From Actinomycetota bacterium (lineage in GTDB: Bacteria > Actinomycetota > Actinomycetes > Nanopelagicales > Nanopelagicaceae), in the NCBI GenBank assembly GCA_009703165.1, contig WLGP01000052.1:1-6619 (forward strand): a stretch of 6,619 nt of DNA, written 5' to 3'. The notes beneath the pieces were generated by a model that saw only the letters and a program-made list of their open reading frames with translations, did no database searches and was not told the DNA's origin. Numbering within the stretch: position 1 is the first letter of the stretch; every line of letters starts with the position of its first letter. Position numbers and translations under genes: made by a program. This document shows, piece by piece, positions 1-6,501 of this stretch.

Positions 1-321
1 CTTCAAGATGGTGAAGAGGGATGCCTTTCATTTCCTGAACTTCGTTATGAAACGCCACGCGCACTTCGAGCAGTTGCTCAAGGATTTAACATGCACGGTG
101 AGCCCATCACTGTAGAAGGAAGTGAATTTCTAGCTCGGGCTCTGCAACATGAGACCGATCACTTAGATGGGATTCTCTTTATCGACCGCATGCCTTCTGA
201 TCTGCGCAAATCGGCCATGAAGGAGATAAGAGATTCAGAGTGGTTTGGAAGTGCAATCGATTCCGGAATCGCTCCGCAAATCAAGGTTTCACCACATAAC
301 ACCTTCGGAAAAGGTTACTAG
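1..321 (+). CDS. def: Peptide deformylase, C-terminal part (5' end outside window)
   Basis: This is the last 106 residues of peptide deformylase, the metal enzyme that removes the N-formyl group from new proteins in the cytoplasm. The reading frame is open from base 1 to the TAG at 319-321. Two of the three family motifs are visible: EGCLS (visible residues 6-10), whose Cys8 is a metal ligand, and HETDHLDG (residues 50-57), which fits HExxH with His50 and His54 as ligands and Glu51 as the catalytic acid/base. The first motif, GxGLAAxQ, must lie upstream of the window. The segment NMHGEP followed by VEGSE and LARALQHETDHLDG resembles actinobacterial deformylases. The tail after residue 75 is variable in the family. 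The stop codon shares one base with the fmt start, so translation is probably coupled. The ATG at 91 is an internal methionine, not the start. Confidence 0.95.
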   Translation, partial: LQDGEEGCLSFPELRYETPRALRAVAQGFNMHGEPITVEGSEFLARALQHETDHLDGILFIDRMPSDLRKSAMKEIRDSEWFGSAIDSGIAPQIKVSPHNTFGKGY

Positions 322-1241
322 TGCGCATTGCAGTTGCTGGGACATCTGCGGTGGCAATACCTACCCTAGAAGCACTTTCGGGAAGTTCTCATCAACTTGT
401 CAAAGTCTTTACTACCGGCGATAGAGCATCAGGTCGCGGTAGGAATCTGATGCAAAGCGATGTTGCATCATGGGCGATGAAAAAGGGTTTTGAACCAATC
501 AAGGTAGATGACGCCTCTCAGATGCAGCCGCACCTCACAGATGTTGATTGCGTTGTCGTTATCGCCTTCGGAATTCTCCTTCCTCAAGAAATTCTTGATA
601 TGCCTGCGCACGGATTCATTAACCTCCATTTCTCTCTTCTCCCGCAGTGGAGGGGAGCAGCCCCTGTGCAGCGTGCGATAGAACATGGGGATTCCCATCT
701 GGGAGTAACTGTCTTCGAACTAGATGCAGGAATGGATACAGGTCCTATCTATGCAAGCCTAAAATTTCCTCGGGATATAGATATGAGATCGAGTCAGGCT
801 TTAGAGTTTCTCGCCGTCGAGGGCGCTCCCTTAATTCTCAAAGTTCTTAGCGATATTGAAGGTGGCGTGATGCCTACGCCACAGAGTGAGGTCGGCGCAT
901 CTAGAGCCTTGAAGTTAGGTAAGGATGAAGCGATTATCGATTGGAAGAGTTCTAGTCAGGCGATTCATCAGAAGGTATGTGCCTTCTATCCCAACCCTGT
1001 TGCGCGTACTACATTTCGTGGTTCTCAACTCAAACTCACGGAGACTTCGTTGCTTCAAGAGAGTCCTGTCGAAAAAACCGCAGCTCCGGGATCACTCGTG
1101 GTGGAGAAGAACCATCTTTATGTAGGTACTGCAGATGGATTACTTGAGCTCATCACCGTTATCCCTGAAGGAAAGAGTGAGATGAAGGCAGCTGACTGGG
1201 CTCGCGGAGCACGAGCTATCAGCGGTGATATCTGTGGTTGA
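321..1241 (+). CDS. fmt: Methionyl-tRNA formyltransferase
   Basis: The enzyme transfers a formyl group from 10-formyltetrahydrofolate to Met-tRNAfMet, which supplies the formyl-methionine later removed by Def. The 306 residues are close to the usual 310-315. The N-terminal Rossmann-like formyltransferase domain covers about 1-185 and carries the GRGR loop near 39-41. The catalytic signature NLHFSLLPQWRGAAP starts at 101. Asn101, His103 and Asp139 (in GMDTG) match the catalytic Asn-His-Asp of the E. coli enzyme. The C-terminal tRNA-binding domain covers about 200-306. The start is GTG at 321, which shares its G with the def stop codon. A purine-rich Shine-Dalgarno-like stretch, GGAAAAGG (307-314), lies six bases upstream and supports this start. 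The end overlaps the rsmB start. Nothing in the protein appears broken. Confidence 0.96.
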   Translation: MRIAVAGTSAVAIPTLEALSGSSHQLVKVFTTGDRASGRGRNLMQSDVASWAMKKGFEPIKVDDASQMQPHLTDVDCVVVIAFGILLPQEILDMPAHGFINLHFSLLPQWRGAAPVQRAIEHGDSHLGVTVFELDAGMDTGPIYASLKFPRDIDMRSSQALEFLAVEGAPLILKVLSDIEGGVMPTPQSEVGASRALKLGKDEAIIDWKSSSQAIHQKVCAFYPNPVARTTFRGSQLKLTETSLLQESPVEKTAAPGSLVVEKNHLYVGTADGLLELITVIPEGKSEMKAADWARGARAISGDICG

Positions 1242-2589
1242 GGCGCGTCGAAACACCTTTAAGAAGCCCAAGGCTGACCCAGTACGCCTGCTTGTCTTTG
1301 ATGTCTTGACTGAAGTTAACCACCGCGATGGCTACTCAAATTTATTACTGCCCAAGGCGCTAGAAAAATCGGCTTTTGATCAACGTGATAAAGCCTTTGC
1401 AACAGAACTTCTCTATGGAACTCTGCGAATGCAGGGCAGGCACGATTATGTCTTGGCTCAGGTAAGTGATCGACCATGGAGTGAGGTCGATACAGGAATC
1501 ATCGATGTCGCACGCATCGGGCTGCAACAGATATTTGAAATGCGCGTTCCGATGCATGCCGCCGTTTCAGAGACAGTTGAATTAGCTCGAAAGGTGCTGG
1601 GGGAGTCAAAGGCATCCTTTGTAAACGCTCTTCTACGCAAGGTAAGTTCTCGTCCATTGGATGAGTGGATGGCTCCAGCGAACCAGATTCGCGATGATGT
1701 CACTCGTCTTTCGATTATCTATTCGCATCCAGAGTGGATTGTCAGCGCATACTTTGACCTTCTCAAGGATTACGCAGAAGTTGAGAAGTTGCTGGCTGCA
1801 AATAATGTTCCGACAAAGCCGACCTTTGTAATATGGCCTGGGCGATCAAACCTTGCAGAGTTTGAAGAGTTTGGGTCAGTGCCAACACGATTTTCACCTT
1901 ACGGATTCACCGCAGATGTCACACCAGGATCACTCGAAGCTGTTCGTCGTAGTAGAGCCGGTGTTCAAGATGAAGGCTCACAGTTGGTTGCCCACATCTT
2001 CGCCCAGGCCGCGAGCAAGTCCCGATCATGGCTAGATATCTGTGCAGGCCCTGGTGGTAAGGCTGCACTCCTCTCATCTTTAGCTCACGTTGGCAACCAT
2101 TCTTTTACCGCTAATGAAATTTCACAGGTGCGCGCAGACCTTGTTTCGCGCGTTGTCGGAGGAGCACCAGTCTGGGTGGGAGATGCACGCGATATCTCAG
2201 ATCACAATCAACGCTTTGATGCAATCTTGGCAGATGTTCCTTGTACGGGAATTGGTGCGCTTCGTCGACGACCAGAGGTCCGTTGGCGCAGGAGCGTTAA
2301 AGATTTGCGAGAACTAGTAAAGCTTCAAGAAGAGATCTCAGATGCTGCGATCGCGATACTCAATGTTGGCGGTGTATTTGGCTATGCAACGTGTTCGCCT
2401 CATATGGCTGAGACTTCAATTGCAGTCAGCGATATTCTCAAGAGACATCCTGAACTTCAGCAGATCGATGTGAGCGAATATCTGCCTGTTGGTCTAGAGG
2501 GAGCAGTTCGAGATAAGTCACTCTCGCTCTGGACTCAGCGACACAACACCGATGCAATGTACCTTGCTCTCTTTCGGAGAAGCGCTTAG
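1225..2589 (+). CDS. rsmB: 16S rRNA (cytosine-5) methyltransferase RsmB (Sun/Fmu family)
   Basis: This S-adenosylmethionine-dependent enzyme is expected to methylate C967 (E. coli numbering) of 16S rRNA. The 454 residues show an N-terminal NusB-like RNA-binding domain (about 17-150) and a C-terminal Rossmann methyltransferase domain (about 235-454). A QDEGSQLV segment at 248-255 opens the catalytic part. Motif I is DICAGPGGK (271-279, SAM binding). Motif IV is DVPCTG (337-342), with Cys340 as the product-release cysteine. Motif VI is ATCSP (388-392), with Cys390 as the nucleophile. Both cysteines needed by the family are present. The start is uncertain. GTG at 1225 overlaps fmt by 17 bases and GTG at 1234 would overlap by 8; neither has a well-placed Shine-Dalgarno sequence, so initiation probably depends on coupling to fmt translation. 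The difference is only three residues ahead of the conserved domain. Confidence 0.95.
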   Translation: MISVVEARRNTFKKPKADPVRLLVFDVLTEVNHRDGYSNLLLPKALEKSAFDQRDKAFATELLYGTLRMQGRHDYVLAQVSDRPWSEVDTGIIDVARIGLQQIFEMRVPMHAAVSETVELARKVLGESKASFVNALLRKVSSRPLDEWMAPANQIRDDVTRLSIIYSHPEWIVSAYFDLLKDYAEVEKLLAANNVPTKPTFVIWPGRSNLAEFEEFGSVPTRFSPYGFTADVTPGSLEAVRRSRAGVQDEGSQLVAHIFAQAASKSRSWLDICAGPGGKAALLSSLAHVGNHSFTANEISQVRADLVSRVVGGAPVWVGDARDISDHNQRFDAILADVPCTGIGALRRRPEVRWRRSVKDLRELVKLQEEISDAAIAILNVGGVFGYATCSPHMAETSIAVSDILKRHPELQQIDVSEYLPVGLEGAVRDKSLSLWTQRHNTDAMYLALFRRSA

Positions 2590-2591
2590 GT

Positions 2592-2600
2592 AAGGTGAGG
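2592..2600 (+). promoter_or_regulatory. Ribosome binding site of rpe
   Basis: The purine run AAGGTGAGG lies just after the rsmB stop codon and ends two bases before the rpe ATG. Its AAGG part sits about seven bases from the start, which is good Shine-Dalgarno spacing, and it fixes the rpe start at 2603. The same bases also contain TAAGGT, a chance match to the actinobacterial -10 pattern TANNNT, but the ribosome site is the simpler reading. Confidence 0.7.
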
Positions 2601-2602
2601 AC

Positions 2603-3253
2603 ATGGGGATCCGAATAACACCGAGCATTCTCAACGCAGACTTTGCTCATCTGGATCGTGAAATTGCCAAGATTGCCCCCGTCTCCGATCTTCTCCACCT
2701 CGATGTGATGGATCACGTCTTTGTTCCGAACTTCACCTTTGATTTCGATTCGGCTTCCAAGATCATCTCGGCATCACCTATCCCGGTTGATTCTCACCTG
2801 ATGATTGCAGATGTAGATCAATTAGCTCCAGCATATGCTCACGCGGGTAGTGCCAGCGTGACTATCCACGCCGAGGCGAGCAACGATGTTGCAAAGACGC
2901 TTCGTGCAATCAGATTAGAAGGGGCTCGAGCCGGTCTGGCTCTCAAGCCAGGAACTTCGCTCGATCTCTATAGTGAATTGATCGATGATGTCGATATGTT
3001 CTTGATTATGACTGTCGAGCCAGGTTTTGGTGGTCAAAAATTTATGGATTCGATGATGGATAAGGTTCGGAGTGCGAGAAAATTGATCGGTGATCGTTCA
3101 ATCTGGCTTCAAGTCGATGGTGGTATTTCATTAGAGACTATAGAGATCGCCAGAGATGCTGGAGCAGATACCTTCGTGGCAGGAAGTGCTGTCTTTAACT
3201 CACCTGATCCTGCAGATATGGTCACTCGTTTAAGAGCGTTGTCCCAGAAGTAA
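2603..3253 (+). CDS. rpe: Ribulose-phosphate 3-epimerase
   Basis: The enzyme interconverts D-ribulose 5-phosphate and D-xylulose 5-phosphate in the pentose phosphate pathway. The 216 residues form one TIM-barrel domain of normal length. The N-terminal strand carries SILNADF (8-14). The signature HLDVMD (32-37), followed by FVPN (40-43), fits the family pattern. His32, Asp34, His65 (in DSHLM) and Asp172 (in VDGGI) match the metal ligands and the two catalytic aspartates of the characterised human enzyme. The phosphate-binding loops are VEPGFGGQ (138-145), VDGGI (171-175) and AGSAVF (193-198). The gene begins 13 bases after the rsmB stop behind a good ribosome site. In other actinobacteria rpe likewise follows fmt and rsmB. 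Riboflavin genes often come next, but here hisE does. Confidence 0.96.
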   Translation: MGIRITPSILNADFAHLDREIAKIAPVSDLLHLDVMDHVFVPNFTFDFDSASKIISASPIPVDSHLMIADVDQLAPAYAHAGSASVTIHAEASNDVAKTLRAIRLEGARAGLALKPGTSLDLYSELIDDVDMFLIMTVEPGFGGQKFMDSMMDKVRSARKLIGDRSIWLQVDGGISLETIEIARDAGADTFVAGSAVFNSPDPADMVTRLRALSQK

Positions 3254-3283
3254 ATTCGGCGCCCAGCTGCAAGGGTTATCAAG

Positions 3284-3289
3284 TAAACT
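3284..3289 (+). promoter_or_regulatory. Putative -10 element of a leaderless hisE promoter
   Basis: The hexamer TAAACT fits the actinobacterial -10 pattern TANNNT. It lies seven bases upstream of the second in-frame ATG of hisE (3297), so transcription would begin at or one base before that codon and give a leaderless mRNA. No convincing -35 hexamer is seen at 16-18 bases further upstream, and no Shine-Dalgarno sequence is correctly spaced to either hisE ATG. The motif is short and could be chance. Confidence 0.5.
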
Positions 3290-3290
3290 A

Positions 3291-3560
3291 ATGGTTATGA
3301 AGAGCTTTGATGAACTCTGGAGCGAATTAGCTGAAAAGGCCATTACACGCCCTGCTGATTCATCTACTGTCGCTGCCTTAGATGCCGGGGTTCATACGAT
3401 CGGCAAGAAGATCATTGAAGAAGCTGGTGAGGTGTGGCTAGCTGCTGAGCACGAAAGCAATGAGGCGCTAGCCGAAGAGATTAGTCAATTGATCTACCAT
3501 CTTCAAACTCTTATGTTGGCTCGCGGATTGACCCCAGCTGATATCTACAAATTCCTCTAA
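3291..3560 (+). CDS. hisE: Phosphoribosyl-ATP pyrophosphatase
   Basis: HisE performs the second step of histidine synthesis, hydrolysing phosphoribosyl-ATP to phosphoribosyl-AMP and pyrophosphate. The protein is a small all-alpha, MazG-like enzyme of 89 residues, normal for a stand-alone HisE. The diagnostic helix is [16 protein letters not shown] (38-53), whose acidic residues bind magnesium. The second helix, EEISQLIYH (62-70), has Gln66 where many HisE proteins have the Asp of an ExxD motif; mycobacterial HisE also has EEISQL here, so this looks lineage-typical. The true start may be the second ATG (3297), giving an 87-residue protein beginning MKSFDELW. Family alignment begins there and the putative -10 element is placed for it. 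The gap of 37 bases from rpe is the largest in this plus-strand run. hisG follows after 18 bases, and its product makes the substrate of HisE. Confidence 0.94.
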   Translation: MVMKSFDELWSELAEKAITRPADSSTVAALDAGVHTIGKKIIEEAGEVWLAAEHESNEALAEEISQLIYHLQTLMLARGLTPADIYKFL

Positions 3561-3568
3561 AGATACCT

Positions 3569-3574
3569 AAGGAG
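3569..3574 (+). promoter_or_regulatory. Ribosome binding site of hisG
   Basis: AAGGAG is a strong match to the Shine-Dalgarno consensus and ends four bases before the hisG ATG at 3579. It is the best ribosome site in the window. With only 18 bases between hisE and hisG, it suggests that hisG is translated as an internal gene of a hisE-hisG transcript. Confidence 0.85.
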
Positions 3575-3578
3575 CACG

Positions 3579-4424
3579 ATGTTACGAGTTGCGATCCCTA
3601 ATAAGGGTTCACTTGCAGAAGAGTCGATCGCGATTCTTAAAGAGGCAGGATATAAACAACGCAGTGATTCACGTGATCTTGTACTAGTAGATCTTGGAAA
3701 TAACGTTGAATTTTATTACCTGCGCCCGAGAGATATTGCGATATATGTGGGATCAGGGGAGTTGGAGGCGGGAATTACTGGGCGCGATCTTCTGATTGAT
3801 TCACAAGCTGCTGCCGTTGAGATTATGTCTTTAGATTTTGGCGCATCAACCTTTAGATTTGCCGGCCCTGCGGGCTCTTCTCTCTCGCTTAAGGATATTA
3901 ACGGTAAGCGCGTAGCGACGGCCTATCCGGGGCTTGTCTCAGCCCACCTTGCCTCATCTGGAATCAAAGCTGATGTAGTTCGTCTTGATGGCGCAGTCGA
4001 AAGTAGCGTTCGCCTTGGAGTTGCAGATCTCATTGCCGATGTTGTGAGCACTGGAAATACACTCCGCCAGGCAGGGCTCGAGATTTTTGGTGAACCAATT
4101 CTTACTAGCGAAGCGATCGTAATCGCGCGTAAGAAGGATCAACTCCCAGATGGCTTAGAGGTTCTTATCCGACGCCTTCAAGGTGTTGTAACGGCGCGCC
4201 AGTATGTGCTGCTTGATTATGATGTGAAGAAGAGTGATATCGATGCGGCGTGTGCGATCACTCCGGGTCTTGAATCACCAACTATTTCGCCGTTGCAAAA
4301 CCCTGAATGGGTAGCAGTTCGTGCAATGGTGAAAAGAACTGCAACCAATGAAATTATGGATCAGTTGTGGGCACTAGGTGCACGCGGCATCCTCGTTACC
4401 GACATTCACGCATGTCGCCTGTAG
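3579..4424 (+). CDS. hisG: ATP phosphoribosyltransferase, long form
   Basis: HisG catalyses the first, committed step of histidine synthesis: ATP plus phosphoribosyl pyrophosphate gives phosphoribosyl-ATP and pyrophosphate. The 281 residues make it the long, HisZ-independent form. The catalytic periplasmic-binding-protein-like domains cover about 1-200. They include PNKGSLAEES (7-16), GITGRD (65-70), and the PRPP-binding loop running from ADLIADVV to STGNTL (149-162). The C-terminal ACT-like domain (about 203-281), with TPGLESPTISPL (228-239), is the part that binds histidine for feedback inhibition in characterised long-form enzymes. The start at 3579 is set by a strong ribosome site. The gene is probably co-transcribed with hisE. 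Other his genes are not in the window, so the pathway is split in this genome. It ends four bases from the convergent serB stop. Confidence 0.96.
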   Translation: MLRVAIPNKGSLAEESIAILKEAGYKQRSDSRDLVLVDLGNNVEFYYLRPRDIAIYVGSGELEAGITGRDLLIDSQAAAVEIMSLDFGASTFRFAGPAGSSLSLKDINGKRVATAYPGLVSAHLASSGIKADVVRLDGAVESSVRLGVADLIADVVSTGNTLRQAGLEIFGEPILTSEAIVIARKKDQLPDGLEVLIRRLQGVVTARQYVLLDYDVKKSDIDAACAITPGLESPTISPLQNPEWVAVRAMVKRTATNEIMDQLWALGARGILVTDIHACRL

Positions 4425-4455
4425 AGAGTTACTTTCCTTTACCGGACTCTTCTAC
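4421..4455. repeat. Imperfect inverted repeat across the hisG/serB convergent stops
   Basis: GTAGAGAGT (4421-4429) can pair with ACTCTTCTAC (4446-4455), giving a nine-base-pair stem with one unpaired base (4450) and a 16-base loop. The left arm contains the hisG stop codon and the first base of the serB stop complement; the right arm lies inside serB. Transcripts from either strand could fold it, so it could slow RNA polymerase or protect 3' ends. No U-rich run follows the stem on either strand, so it is not a standard intrinsic terminator. It may simply be chance. Confidence 0.3.
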
Positions 4456-5628
4456 ATCCTCGCGAGATATTCCCAAGAGATAGAGAACGCTATCTAGATA
4501 GGGAGCGCTGAGCGCGCTATCTGCAGCTGCCCGTACGGCAGGCTTTGCATTAAATGCGATACCCAGTCCGGCAAGTGCGATCATATCCAGATCGTTAGCG
4601 CCATCTCCGATAGCAACGGTCTGTTCGATCTCCACCTTTTCGATTACCGCGAAATCCCTTAACGCCTGTGCTTTCGCTGCACGATCAACGATCGGCCCAA
4701 CTAAGCCGCCCGTGAGGACACCTTGGCTGATCTCAAGTGTATTTGCTCTGTAGTGAGCGATATCAAGGGATTTGAGGAGAGGCTCGATGACGTCGATAAA
4801 TCCACCCGAGACTACAGCGACCGTGTGACCGAGTTTCTGCAAGGTTGACACCAGTGTCTTTGCTCCTGGAGTCAGAGAGATCTCAGCGCGTACTTCTTCC
4901 AATACTGATTCTGGAAGGCCCTTGAGGAGCGCAACGCGTTCGCGCAGGCTCTCTTCAAAATCAATCTCACCAGCCATCGCGCGATTGGTAATCCCTTTGA
5001 CTTTTTCGACTACGCCAGCTTTTGCACCAAGTAGTTCAATGACTTCCTGGGAAATGAGAGTGGAATCAACATCCATAAGAACTAACTTCTTCGCCCATCT
5101 CATGAGGCCACCCGGTGATACTGCGATATCAACTGAGTATTGAGCCGCCAAAGGTGTCAGTGCATTCTTTAGCTCTTGTGTCTGGGCACCGCTAACGACA
5201 CATTCAATTGCAGTTACTGGAAAGCTCGCGGTGCGATGAATTCGCTCAATGTTGCCACCTGTATCGGCGATAACTGAGGCGATCGCAGCGAGTGAACCTG
5301 GCTTAAGATCTTGTGAGAGCACCACAACGTGTGTGAGGCCAGTCTTTGCAGCGATGCTTTCGCCTTCTTGTTCTGAGAAGACCATTGCAACATCAAGATC
5401 AAGGGACGCTGCTTTCTCGTTGAGATCACTCTCAACTGCATCGGCGTGAGCGGGATCTAGTGCGATCAAAATTGTGAGAATCAGGCGCGAGCGAATGACG
5501 ACCTGCTCGATATCTATGATCGAAAGAGAGAAGGGCGCCAGGGTCTCAAAGAGGGCCTCTGTTATTCCAGGGCGATCCTCACCGGAGACGAGAATGAGTC
5601 CTGTGTACTGAGCCTTCATCTTTTCCAT
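4429..5628 (-). CDS. serB: Phosphoserine phosphatase with two N-terminal ACT domains
   Basis: SerB hydrolyses O-phospho-L-serine to serine and phosphate, the final step of the phosphorylated serine pathway. The 399 residues match the layout of mycobacterial SerB2. ACT domain 1 covers about 8-85 with GEDRPG (16-21), and ACT domain 2 about 98-172. The haloacid dehalogenase phosphatase domain covers about 180-399. Its motifs are complete: DVDSTL (186-191), with Asp186 as nucleophile and Asp188 as acid/base; VVSGGF (272-277), with Ser274; Lys319 in AKAQAL; and GDGAND (341-346), with magnesium-binding Asp342. The ACT domains suggest control by amino acids, as reported for SerB2. ATG at 5628 was chosen because a -10-like element is spaced for a leaderless start there. 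ATG at 5619 is possible, but the purine run before it touches the codon. The gene stands alone on the minus strand between two plus-strand blocks. Confidence 0.96.
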   Translation of the reverse strand: MEKMKAQYTGLILVSGEDRPGITEALFETLAPFSLSIIDIEQVVIRSRLILTILIALDPAHADAVESDLNEKAASLDLDVAMVFSEQEGESIAAKTGLTHVVVLSQDLKPGSLAAIASVIADTGGNIERIHRTASFPVTAIECVVSGAQTQELKNALTPLAAQYSVDIAVSPGGLMRWAKKLVLMDVDSTLISQEVIELLGAKAGVVEKVKGITNRAMAGEIDFEESLRERVALLKGLPESVLEEVRAEISLTPGAKTLVSTLQKLGHTVAVVSGGFIDVIEPLLKSLDIAHYRANTLEISQGVLTGGLVGPIVDRAAKAQALRDFAVIEKVEIEQTVAIGDGANDLDMIALAGLGIAFNAKPAVRAAADSALSAPYLDSVLYLLGISREDVEESGKGK

Positions 5629-5634
5629 GAGGTG

Positions 5635-5642
5635 AGATTATC
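5635..5642 (-). promoter_or_regulatory. Putative -10 element of serB
   Basis: Read on the minus strand these bases are GATAATCT. They contain GATAAT (eight bases before the serB ATG at 5628) and, overlapping it, TAATCT (six bases before). Either register would start transcription at or next to the ATG, giving a leaderless or nearly leaderless mRNA. No Shine-Dalgarno sequence precedes this ATG and no clear -35 hexamer was found. Confidence 0.5.
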
Positions 5643-5696
5643 GTGAATCACAGCGCAAACCTGCCGAATTTCGCGGTAAAGGATGGGGGAAAGGAC

Positions 5697-5702
5697 TATC
5701 TT
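5697..5702 (+). promoter_or_regulatory. Putative -10 element of the ABC ATPase gene
   Basis: TATCTT fits TANNNT and lies seven bases before the GTG start at 5710, the spacing expected for a leaderless transcript beginning with the start codon. A purine run at 5683-5695 is too far from the GTG (14 bases) to act as its ribosome site. No clear -35 hexamer is visible. The predicted start points of serB and of this gene are about 80 bases apart and diverge. Confidence 0.5.
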
Positions 5703-5709
5703 TTAGCCC

Positions 5710-6501
5710 GTGAGTAATGAGGAAGTTCTTCGCGTTGCAGATGTGAGCGTTCGTCGCGGAACTCGCACGATCCTTGGCCCACTAACCTTTGCAATCTCAC
5801 CTGGTGAGCGCTGGGTAATTCTTGGACCCAACGGAGCTGGAAAATCGACTCTCCTTAATCTTCTGGCAACCAGAGCATTTCCGACTTCAGGAAAGATCTT
5901 TGTACTTGGAAAAGAGATGGGCAAGGTTGATCTCTTTGAATTGCGCACCCGTATTGGATTAGCCGGAGTCGGAATCTCTGAAGATATTCCATATGAGGAG
6001 AAAGTTCGCGACGTTGTGGTCACGGCTGCATATGCCGTCCTGGGTCGATGGAATGAAGATTATGACTTGTGGGATGAATCTCGCGCTGTAGCGCTTCTGA
6101 CGACATTTGGCGTGCGAGATCTTGCAGATCGCGCATATGGAACGCTCAGTGAGGGCGAGAAGAAGCGGGTACAGATCTCTCGGGCGCTGATGGCCGATCC
6201 AGAGCTATTGCTTCTGGATGAACCCACCGCAGGCCTTGATGTCGGTGGAAGAGAAGACCTCCTGCGTAGATTCTCAGAGTTCTCTAGCGATCCTTTAGCT
6301 CCGGCGACAGTAATTGTCACCCATCACATCGAAGAGATTCCTGTGGGAACAACTCACGCCCTCTTGCTCAAAGATGGTGCGATCGCGGTGAGCGGTCCCG
6401 TTCAACAGGTAGTTACAGATGAGCATGTATCGGCGGTATTTGGCGTCGCGGTCTCGATCTCATTTGATGGCTCACGCTATTTTGCTCGTGCTGCGCTGTG
6501 A
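5710..6501 (+). CDS. ABC-type ATP-binding protein without partner permease nearby
   Basis: This is a single ABC ATPase domain of 263 residues with no membrane segments. Walker A is GPNGAGKST (39-47, Lys45). The signature is LSEGE (146-150), a variant of LSGGQ. Walker B and the catalytic glutamate are LLLLDEP (166-172, Glu171). A D-loop, AGLD (174-177), and an H-loop His205 (in VTHH) follow, so ATP hydrolysis looks intact. The Q-loop region (about 82-98) has no glutamine. That variation and the absence of a permease in the window recall soluble ABC proteins of the YlmA/ModF type, whose role is poorly known; a separately encoded permease cannot be excluded. The GTG start has a leaderless-type -10 element and no ribosome site. 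Its stop overlaps the next gene by four bases (GTGA), so the two are co-transcribed. The transported or bound substrate cannot be told from the sequence. Confidence 0.88.
   Translation: MSNEEVLRVADVSVRRGTRTILGPLTFAISPGERWVILGPNGAGKSTLLNLLATRAFPTSGKIFVLGKEMGKVDLFELRTRIGLAGVGISEDIPYEEKVRDVVVTAAYAVLGRWNEDYDLWDESRAVALLTTFGVRDLADRAYGTLSEGEKKRVQISRALMADPELLLLDEPTAGLDVGGREDLLRRFSEFSSDPLAPATVIVTHHIEEIPVGTTHALLLKDGAIAVSGPVQQVVTDEHVSAVFGVAVSISFDGSRYFARAAL

Noticed and set aside
468..1703. Several 60-80 residue open frames in other frames within fmt and rsmB
   Set aside because: They lie wholly inside genes with clear catalytic motifs and show no domain or proper start signal of their own.
2591..2603. 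TAAGGT six bases before the rpe ATG as a leaderless promoter
   Set aside because: The same bases form a good Shine-Dalgarno sequence, and rpe lies only 13 bases after rsmB, so an internal operon gene is the simpler reading.
3258..3269. Two adjacent six-base palindromes, GGCGCC and CAGCTG, after the rpe stop, considered as a terminator or operator
   Set aside because: They do not combine into a longer stem, no U-run follows, and six-base palindromes are common by chance.
5703..6320. Long open frames on the minus strand opposite the ABC ATPase gene (106 and 86 residues)
   Set aside because: They mirror a gene with complete Walker, signature and H-loop motifs, show Ser/Arg/Pro-rich low-complexity translations, and have no recognisable family.
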